This document shows, piece by piece, positions 50,954-61,100 of a stretch of 64,000 bases of DNA. Every line of letters begins with the position of its first letter. Position 1 is the stretch's first letter. Position numbers and translations under genes: made by a program. The notes beneath the pieces were generated by a model. That model searched no databases, had not been told where the DNA came from, and saw only the letters and a list, made by a program, of their open reading frames with translations. The DNA is from an uncultured Lactobacillus sp. (GTDB lineage: Bacteria > Bacillota > Bacilli > Lactobacillales > Lactobacillaceae), in contig CANOGU010000003.1 of NCBI GenBank assembly GCA_947565635.1, positions 62,001 to 126,000 of the forward strand. The letters run 5' to 3'.

Positions 50954-51889
50954 ATGCGTAAAATATTTTTACTAAGAGGAGCACCTGGATCTGGTAAATC
51001 TTCCTTTATTGCTCGTCACCACTTGCAGCCTTACGCTATTTCTCGTGATGAAATTAGGCTGCTACTAGCGGATTTGACAGTTTATTATGAGGAAAGTACA
51101 GATCAGTTGCACCAAGTTATTCCTCGCCACGTAACTGTACGTACAGAGCAGATGGTTGATAATTTAGTACAGCATAAAATGGCCTATGGTGAAACGATTA
51201 TTGTTGATGGTACTCATATCACACCTGATAAAATTGAACACTTCCGTCCTTGGGTAGAAAAGTATCGCTATGAATTATTTGTAGTCGACTTGATGCAAAA
51301 CAATAGTTTAGAAAGTCTGTTACGTCGAAACCAGACTAGAATGCATTATGATTGGGTTAAGCCTGACGTAATAAAGATGATGTATGAACAATATGAAGCT
51401 AACCCGGAAGTACCATCTTGGGCATATTCTATTTTGCCTAATGGAATGGAGCGAGCTTTAAGCCAAAGAGAAAAGAATTTAGATCATTATTCACATGTGG
51501 TTTGTGTGCCAGATAAGGTTAAGCCAGAAGATTTTCCACATGTTCATATTTCTAATTTCTATTTTTCTTTTAATGATGAATTTACTAAAAAGTATGGAAC
51601 TTATCGAAACGTAATTACTCTAGGTAAGACTAGGGATGAAATCATTGAACAATTTAGACTCCCATACTTTGTATTTAAATTCCACCACAAGCATTTCTTA
51701 ATTTCTGCTTATCCGATTCGAAATGAAATGCTAGATCCTATTCGAAAAGTAAAAGGAGTTTGGTCTTACTCAACTGGATTATATAATGTAGCTGATTTTG
51801 TGAAAGAATTTCCAGAAAATGAACATCAACATGTTCATCAATTTAATTTAAGTAAGATTGATTCTACTCGTTTACTACATATTTGGTAA
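50954..51889 (+). CDS. P-loop polynucleotide kinase-like protein with an unassigned C-terminal domain
   Basis: 311 residues. The N-terminal half has Walker A GAPGSGKS (9-16), the RDEIR motif and a VDGTHITPDKI block, as in the AAA_33/T4 Pnk-like kinases that phosphorylate nucleic-acid 5' ends or small molecules. Residues from about 190 to the end form a separate region (FYFSFNDEFTKKYGTYRNV, then FKFHHKHFLISAYPIRNEM) that I do not recognise. It has its own promoter and terminator and no obvious partner. The role may be in nucleic-acid repair, but this is inference. Confidence 0.7.
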   Translation: MRKIFLLRGAPGSGKSSFIARHHLQPYAISRDEIRLLLADLTVYYEESTDQLHQVIPRHVTVRTEQMVDNLVQHKMAYGETIIVDGTHITPDKIEHFRPWVEKYRYELFVVDLMQNNSLESLLRRNQTRMHYDWVKPDVIKMMYEQYEANPEVPSWAYSILPNGMERALSQREKNLDHYSHVVCVPDKVKPEDFPHVHISNFYFSFNDEFTKKYGTYRNVITLGKTRDEIIEQFRLPYFVFKFHHKHFLISAYPIRNEMLDPIRKVKGVWSYSTGLYNVADFVKEFPENEHQHVHQFNLSKIDSTRLLHIW

Positions 51890-51890
51890 T

Positions 51891-51961
51891 AAAAATGAGA
51901 ATGTTGAAGACCATCCTGATAAAATTGGGATTGTATCAGTTTCTGCCTGCTCATTTTTTTT
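51891..51961 (+). terminator. Terminator after the kinase-like gene
   Basis: AAAAATGAG (51891-51899) pairs with CTCATTTTT (51950-51958). The long loop carries an inner CTGATA/TATCAG hairpin. A T run follows. Confidence 0.7.
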
Positions 51962-52036
51962 ATATAAAAGATTATTTTAGTAAGAATATTACAGATTTTA
52001 TATAACTAAAATATTAAAAATAACAATAAAAAAACA

Positions 52037-52071
52037 TTATGTGAATTTTTATGTGAAAAGTTGGGTATAAT
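52037..52071 (+). promoter_or_regulatory. Promoter region of the giant adhesin with a 9-bp direct repeat
   Basis: Consensus TATAAT at 52066-52071 lacks a clear -35. In its place two exact copies of TTATGTGAA (52037-52045 and 52049-52057) repeat with a 12-bp period. This suggests an activator or repressor binding on one face of the DNA. The regulator is unknown. Confidence 0.5.
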
Positions 52072-52109
52072 TTAAGTAATAAGAGAAAAGAATAAGGAGG
52101 AGTATACGC

Positions 52110-55100
52110 GTGTTTTTTAATAAAAAAGATAACGACAGCAAGCAACGGTTTGGTATTAGAAAATTAACTGTAGGAGCTTGCTCTGTATTGTTATCCACAT
52201 TAATCTTGGGAGTAGAAATGCAGGAACCAACCTCAAAGGTTCAAGCTGCCACTACAGATACTTCCAACAATTATAGTACGACGGAACCGGCGAAGAATTC
52301 TAAAAATACTTATTTAACTTCTAGTGAAGTAAAAGAAACAACAACTGAAGCGACCTCGGTAAGTAAGAAAGAAAAGTCAGCTGTTGATAATGCTGGTCAA
52401 AATTTATCAAAAGAAAATGATGATAAAACAGTAATCCCTTCAGCGTCTGTTACTGAAAATAATAAATTAAATACGGTTAGTAATAAGACTGAATCAAATA
52501 CAGAAGAAGATTCAGCAAAGACAGAAGCCTTAAATAATAATGAGGAAAACAAGAATACAGGAGATTCTAATAAGGAAAATACTGTAGAAAATACTGCTAA
52601 TGCCAATACTGTAGCCGAAGATACAGCTAGTCTAGATTTAAATAAAGTCAAAGATAATGGTAGGATCAATAATTTAAAAGATACAGTTGAGATCTCTTTG
52701 CTTAAAAGTGCTACGGTTTCTAAATTACGTACATTATCATCATCAAACGATATAGCTGGAGCTGATGAAATTAAAGCAAGTGCAGCAGTAACCATTCCAA
52801 GTAATGATGGACGCTATACTTTATACATTTCAAGAAATACTTGGGGAAATACTACAGATGGTAATCAACCAGCTAAGGTTTTACTTTCAGGAAATGTTCT
52901 CACTGGTGATACTGTAACTATTTCAATTCCAAGCTATGGCATTGTCGGCGTAACTCAACCAACTATAGACGCTAACTATGGTAGTGCATCTATAAAGGAT
53001 GTTGGTAATGAGAAAGTAGTTACTTATAACTTCACTACTTCTGGAGTTATTAATCCGATTATTACGATTCCCGCTGATAATGGATATGGCGCTAAACCAC
53101 AACCGATGCAGATTACGCAACCTACGGTTAAGGATATTACGTGGACAATTAATGGTGTAGAGCAAACATCAGCTAAATTTTATATTGATATTAACCCTGT
53201 ATGGAATCCGAAATTTGCTTTAAGTAAACCTAATCCAGAGTCTACTGATCAAAATGCGTTAAAGAAGATGATTCCTAATTATGAATCAATCTATCAACTA
53301 GCAATTAATGAAACTAACGGGGTTGCTCCGGGCCAAGACTACAGCAACACGCCTCTTCCTTCTCAAAAAATTAATAGTGCCGTTAATTATGGCACTATAA
53401 TTACAATCCCAATGCCTAAAGGTTATGTGTTAGATCAATCTGCCACAATGCAACTTAATAATTTTGGGGATAAAACTACCATTATCCAAGAAGGTAATAA
53501 CGTTATTATTACTGTACCAAAAGGTTCTGGTACGCAGAACTGGAATAGCGGGCCGGCATACCAACTTGTTGGGTCATATGATATTGCCATGCCAGCTATC
53601 GCTACCACCTATACGGCTGATGCCCCTATTACGATTGTGCAAAAGCTTAATGATGATGGTAGTCAAACAAAAATTTGGAATGGTCCAACAGTAAGTCAAG
53701 ATTTTTATGGTGCAAATGATGAAATACCATTGGGCCAAATGCCACTTTATGCTAAAGCTGCTTATAATGGTAATCAGCTTTTAAATAATGGTCATAAACA
53801 AATTGTTGCTTACTTTGGTATTACTAATGAATCAATTGCTTCATACAACGATTATAGTAGTAAACTTACTTTTAATTTTGATGAGGGACTAGGTGTAACT
53901 AAACTAAAAACACCTACTATTCCTGGTACAAGTAACTATAAGTACACAATTACTTACGCAGATGGTACAACGAGTGAAGGGCAGGTAAGTGCTGGTAATA
54001 CTATTACGGGAACTGGAGTAATTACTAACATTGTGGTTAGTCCTGATGACTTTGAAAGAGATCAAAGCACTGCTATTAACTTGCCACTTAATAATTTTGC
54101 AAATCAAACTACTCAATCAGTGAACGCGTTTGAAGCATATGGTGCAGTCCCAGATACAGTTAAGCCGGGTACACAATTAGTCGCCAATATGACTTTTACT
54201 GGAACAATTCAACAAGGAAATGTAACTAGATATTTGACTAGTAAGGCACAATTTGGTCAGAATGTCGTTTCGCCAGCTGATTTAACTTCTAGTTCAGGCA
54301 TATTTGGATATCAAACTAACACAGCAACAGGTCAATCTAATATAGGATATCTATCTGTCTACGCGGGTGATGGACAAACCAACAATATTTATGAACCGAT
54401 TTTTTACTATGTTTTGCCAGAATGGTTCTCAGTTTATGATTTTTCAACTGACTATACTAAGCTACCTAATTTTGTCCCTAACACTAATAATGGTGTTACT
54501 GGTGCGCCAAAGTTGTCAGTATTTACTGTTCCAACAGAAACCCCAGGACTATCTCGTCAAGTTGTAAAGATTGATTACTCTGGTACGGGCTATAACTTTC
54601 TTGCTGGTCAAGGTGCCAATAATCAAATTCACCTTAATAGCTTGCCTGATGGAACTAACGGCACCTATCAAGGGATGATTTATATTGTTAGTCCAACGAC
54701 CAAATTAACGAACACTGCTTATAATTCTAATAATACAAGCAATTTTGCTCCTAGTGGTATTGCTTTTAATCCAGATTGGGTACAGGGGAACATTTCTAGT
54801 CTTTATTACATTGGAAGTGAAAACTATACAATTAATCAAGTCGGTGGTGCTAATACTGCTAGCGTTGCTCAAGGGAATCAAAATAATATCTTAGTTGATT
54901 CTGGAGTTTCCAATCTTTATGGTACTAACAAGATGGAATATGCTGTTCGTTTGATTAATGGATCAGGTTCTACTTTAACTAATGTTGTTGCTTTGGTGAA
55001 CTTACCACAAGCTTCCGACACTAGCTTTACTTTTCAACTAAGTGGTCGTCCTGTTTACGATGGTGATAGAACTAAGTACTCTTTCTTATATTCTACAGAA

Positions 55101-58100
55101 TTAGGTGATCTTAAGTGTAATAATGATCCTGATGGAACTAAGCCAGATGAGACAGGATACGTTACAGCAGATCAAGTAACGGATTGGTCTAAGATTAAGT
55201 CAATTATCATTAAGGTATCATCCTTAAGTAATACTGAACGTTCAGATCGTTTGATTTTCACAGGAATAGATCCTAACTTGGTAAATGATGCTGGTAAGAC
55301 GGGATATATTAGTACTGGATTTTATTCAGATACTACGAAGCCATTTATAAGCAGTGAGGCAATATATAATACAAGTACTGTTCCTAACAAAGTAAAGCCA
55401 GCTAATATTACCGTAACTGGTGAAGCTAAGATTAACTTCAAGCTTCGATATACTGATGAAAATGGTCAAGTTCAGACTGTTGATCTTCCTGAATTAAGTA
55501 CTGGTTACAATTTAGCCCAAAACAATACAATGTTGACTGAACAGGAAGCTATCAATCTTGCAAATAGGAATGCAGCATCTTCTATCCCTGCTAACTACGA
55601 AATTAAGTCAGCGATTTTGCAATCTGGTGGTAAGACTTGGCAAACTAATGCACCAGAAGGTACTCCTGTCTTTGGTGGAAATGTTCAATACTTCTATAAT
55701 AATGCAACTGTAATATTAGAGGCTGTGCCAATTCGACGTACGATTAAGTATCAGGTCATTGATGAAAACGATCCATCAAATCCGGTAACTATTCAGTCAT
55801 TAACTGATTTATTAAGTAATGGTCAAGCAATTACTGGGAATCAAGGAAGTAATGTTCCAACTGATGCAACAACTGCATATGATGCAGTTAAGAGTGCTTT
55901 AGAAGCTAAAGGCTATGTTATTAGTTCAAAGAGTAGTACTGTACCAACAACTTTTGGTCCAGATAATACTGCATTAACGATTTATGTAACTCATAAGCGT
56001 GTAAAGGTAAGTACACCAGATCAATGGCCAAGTAGTAGTACCGATACAGATAAAGTTGCACTTTCGAAAACACTTACTAGAACTATCAAAGTTGAAGGCT
56101 TACCAACACCAGTTGAAGGAACTACTCAAAGCGTAACGTTTAACAGAACAGCGATTGTTGATGAAGTCACAGGTAAAGTAATAGGTTATGTAGATCCAAG
56201 TGATAGTACTAAGACAATTACAGATGGTGATGCTGCATGGACGAGCACCAATAATCAATGGGATGCATTTGTTCCATCAAACGTTCCAGCGGGCTATTCA
56301 ATTGAATCAATTACTGATGCAAACGGTAATTATTCTGATGTTACTAGCGCAGATGGTAAACTAACAGGTGTAGCACAAACTACTGTTTCAGCTAACGAAA
56401 GTGATGTTACAGTAACTATCACTTATCAAGGTAATCAAGTAAGCAATACAATTACTTTTATTGATACTGATGATAACAATAAACAAGTTGGAGAAACTAT
56501 TACCATTAGCGGTCGTGTTGGAGAAACCGATAGCAATCTTAATTTAACTGTTCCAGAAGGCTATGAACTGGCTAATGGAGCAAGCTTACCAACAAGTTAT
56601 ACCTTTGAAGCAACTAACACTCCAATTACTATTCCACTTGTTCATAAACATAAGATTGTTGGACCTAATGACACTTGGCCAAGTAGTAGTACTGAGACAG
56701 ACAAAGTTCCACTTTCTGAAACGATTACTCGCACTATTACTGTGGCTGGACTTCCTACAAATGTTCCATCTGTTGAACAAAATGTTAACTTTACTAGAAC
56801 TGCAATTGTTGATGAAGTCACAGGTAAAGTAATAGGTTATGTAGATCCAAGTGATAATACTAAGACAATTACAGATGGTGATGCTGCATGGACGAGCATC
56901 AATGCAACTTGGAGTAGCTGGGCTAGCTCAACTGTTCCAGAAGGCTACTATATTGAAAGTGCAAAAGTCGGTAATACTGACTATCCTGCAGTAACAACTA
57001 ATGCAAATGGCATTATTACTGGTTTAAATAGTATTACAGTGACTCCAGAGATGAGTTCGATAACAGTTAATGTGGTCTACAACAAGGTCAATCTTGATTT
57101 AACGATTAATCATGATACTATTACTAATACCTACAATGGCAGTGAACAACCAGTTTCTGCCGATATAATTAGTGAAATTACTCATACTGTTGTTTCATCA
57201 AATACTGATGTATCTGTTCAAAATATTGCTCAAGCTATTCAAGATGCTAACTTGACGTCAGATGATTATTCATACACAGATGACCAAGGTAATATTTTAG
57301 CTGGCGCACCAACTAACGCTGGTAATTACCGCATTATTTTGAACCAAAATGGTATGGATAAATTAAAGCAAGTCGCTGGCGGTTTAACAATTAATTATGA
57401 TCCAAGTAAGTCATACGTTAACTACACGATTGAAAAGGCACAAGCAATAGCCGAATTAGAAGGAAATAATTCTAAGAAATACGATGCTAAGGCAGTAAGT
57501 AATGTTGAAGTTACTAAAGATGGTAATATCAAGATTACCGCAAATGTTCCTGGCATTACTCAAGGTGCATATCAACTTCAAGCAGGCGACTATGATTGGT
57601 ACAGCGAAGATGGTTCAACAAAATTAAATGGTGCACCAACAAATGTTGGAAATTACACAATTAAGTTGAACAGTACTGGAATTGCAAACATTAAAGCGCA
57701 TTATGGTAACAGCAATAATGTTAATTGGACTGATGATGCAATTACAGGTAGTGCAACTTACGAGATTACTAAAGCAGCTGCTACTGTTTCATTAACTGAA
57801 GAAAACAAACAAACCAGCACTTGGACAGGTGATGTAATTCCTGTAAATCCAGCTGATTTTGTACCAACTATTACCACTGATAATGGTCAAACTTTGACTG
57901 TTCCAGTTGGTACTTTAGGTGTTGGAGATTACACAGTTACTCATTCACCAGTTGTACCAGGTACTTATAAAGTTTCATTGACTCCAGAAGGTATTGAAAA
58001 GATTAAAAGAGCTATTCCAACTAGTGGAAACTATGTTTGGAGTAAAGCTGGTAATGGTTTGTTAGAAATTGTCAAAGCTAAAGCTGATTACCAAATGTCA

Positions 58101-61100
58101 GGTAGTGGCGAAACTACTTATACTGGTTCTCCAGTAGAGTTGCCAATGAATCAACTTAAAGCAGCAATTTCTTCATCTAATACAGTTAGTGGACAAAATC
58201 TAGTAATTCCTAATTTTGATGCTAATGACTTTACTTGGTCGAGCGGCAATGCACCAATTAATGCTGGTGAGTATACTATTAAGTTAAGTGAAACTGGTAT
58301 TAATAAGATTACTACTGCCAATCCAAATTATGGCTTAACTCTGGGCACTAATGTCTTTACTTATACCATTAAGGCAGCTGACGCTACAGCTAAGTTAACT
58401 GGGAACAATCGTAAGATTTATAATGGGCAAGCAACTACTACAGCAGAAGTTAATAGTAATGGTCAAATAAAGGTAGCGTTAGATTATTTAGGGAAGACAG
58501 AAAATTATACCTTACAGACTGGTGACTATACTTGGTCAACTTCTGATGGAAATGCGCCAACTGACGTTGGCACTTATACTATCAAATTGACTAGTGCAGG
58601 ATTGACGAACTTGCAAAAGGTAATCAATGATAAGAATGGTGTAGGTAATGTCAATTTAATTACAGCTGCTGATAATGCAGGAACTGCTAACTTCGAAATT
58701 ATTAAGGCAATCCCAAGTGCATCATTTACTGGTCAAGACCAAAAGACTTATGATGGTACACCAATTGCTGGTTATGTGCCAACTTTGACGATTACTGCTC
58801 CTGGTCCACATGATGTAGCTTTAGTTGCTGGCACTGATTATGTTTGGACTAAGGATGGTCAAACATTTACTACAGCTCCAACTGATGCAGGGAAGTATAC
58901 TGTTTCCCTAACATCGAAGGGAATTGGTAAGATCAAAGCAGCGAATGCAGCAAATCTTGATTGGTCGAATGTAACGATTAATGAAAATGCAAGTTACACG
59001 ATCAATAAGGCACAAGCAACAGTTAACTTTGATAATCCTGCTAGTCAAACTGTTGAATATGGTAAGAATACATTTGATGCAAATAACTTCAAACCAATTA
59101 TTTCAACAAATAATCAGGTAACTGTTAACATTCCAGAAGGTGTGGCCCTTTCTGTAGATGCTGGTGACTTTGAATTCACTGCTGCAAATGGTGATAAAAC
59201 AACTACTGTACCAACTGAGTTAGGCACTTATACTATTACTCTAAGTGAAAATGGTTTTAAGAAGCTTCAATCACAGACTAATAATTATAATTGGATAAAT
59301 GCTGCAAGTGGTACTTACACAGTAAATAAGGCAACCAATGTATCTGTAATCTTAGATGGGCGTCAAGAAGTAACTTATACAGGTAATACATTTACAAATA
59401 GTGATATTAATGTTGATGATTACCAAGTAGTTCTTGGTAATGGTCAAACTTACAAGTTAGTTGCTGGGGATTTGGAATTTGTTTCAAGTCAAAATCCAAC
59501 TAATGTTGGCTCTTATAAGGTTCAACTATCTGCACAAGGTAAGGAAAATATTGCTAAGGTAGGTGCAACTCATTACAGCTACAACTTTGATAATACCGGT
59601 ACTCGTAATTTCGAAATCCAAAAAGCTATACCAAGTGTTAAATTTAATGCCAGTGCTGAAAAGGTATTTGATGGTACGCCAATTGCTCTTGATAATTATG
59701 CTACTAAGCCTGCAGTCACGATAACTGCACCAGGAAATCCAACTGTTACTCTGGAAGATGGCGATTATGTTTGGGTAAAAGATGAGATTACTTATACAAC
59801 TGCTCCAAGCAATGTTGGTGTGTATACTGTCGAGTTATCTGAATCAGGTAAGAATAAAATACTGCAAAACAGTAATAATTCAGAAAACCTTGATTGGTCT
59901 AACGCCAAAATTAGCGGTGAAGGTTCATATGTAATTACTGAGACTACTGCTAGTGCAAATCTTTCCGGGAGTTCATCTAAGACATATGATGGCAAACCAG
60001 TAACTACGACTGAGATTAATGCCAAAGATGGTACAGTTGAAGTGACTATTAGCATTTCAAACAGCAATGAAACTGTAACTTATAAGTTGCAAGCTGGCGA
60101 CTATACTTGGAATACACCTAACGAAGATGCTCCAACTGATGCAGGTAGTTATACATTAAGTTTGAGCAAGACCGGTCTTACTAACTTCCAAAGTACAATT
60201 GATAACAAGTGGGGTGAAGGTAATGTTAAGATCACAGGTAGCGATCTTAAGGGAGAAGCTACCTTTACGATTACCAAGGATAATATCACTATTTCAGGAA
60301 ACCATACTCAAACAAGAACATATACAGGAAATCCACAAGTAGTAGATCCGGGTAACTTCCCAATTACGTTGATATCTGATGGTGATGGTCCAGTTCCGAC
60401 AATTCCAGACGGAACTTTAACTAGTGATGACTTTGTAGTTAAGGATAAAGATGGAAATCCTGTAGATCCAACTAATGTTGGTGACTACACAGTTTACTTA
60501 ACTCCAGAAGGAGTTGAGAAACTTAAGGAGCTCAATCCAAACTATAACTGGCCAACAACTGAACAAGAAGTTGGAAAATTAGTAATTGAGACAGCTCAAG
60601 CAAATGCAATTGTAAGTGGTGAAAATAGCCGTATCTACAATGGACAGGTAATCAGTACGGTAGATCTCTATAACGGTGGAGATATTAATGTTACGATTTC
60701 TGGAATTAATGGTGCCAAGATTACTTATACATTGAGAGATGGGGATTACGATTGGAGTGTTACTGATCCAACTAATGTTGGTACTTATACTTTAACTTTG
60801 AACAGTACCGGAATTAGCCATTTGCAAGAAGTACTTACTGAAAAATATGGTGCTGAAAACGTAACTCTTGAGAATACAGCAGTAACTGGAAACGCTAAGT
60901 TCACAATTACTCCAGCTCCAATCATTATTTCAGGAAACGGTAGTCAGATCGGGACATACACAGGAAATCCACAAGTAGTAGATCCAGGTAACTTCCCAAT
61001 TACGCTGATACCTGATGGTGATGGTCCAGTTCCAACAATTCCGGATGGTACGTTAACAAGCGATGACTTTGTAGTTAAGGATAAAGATGGAAATCCTGTA

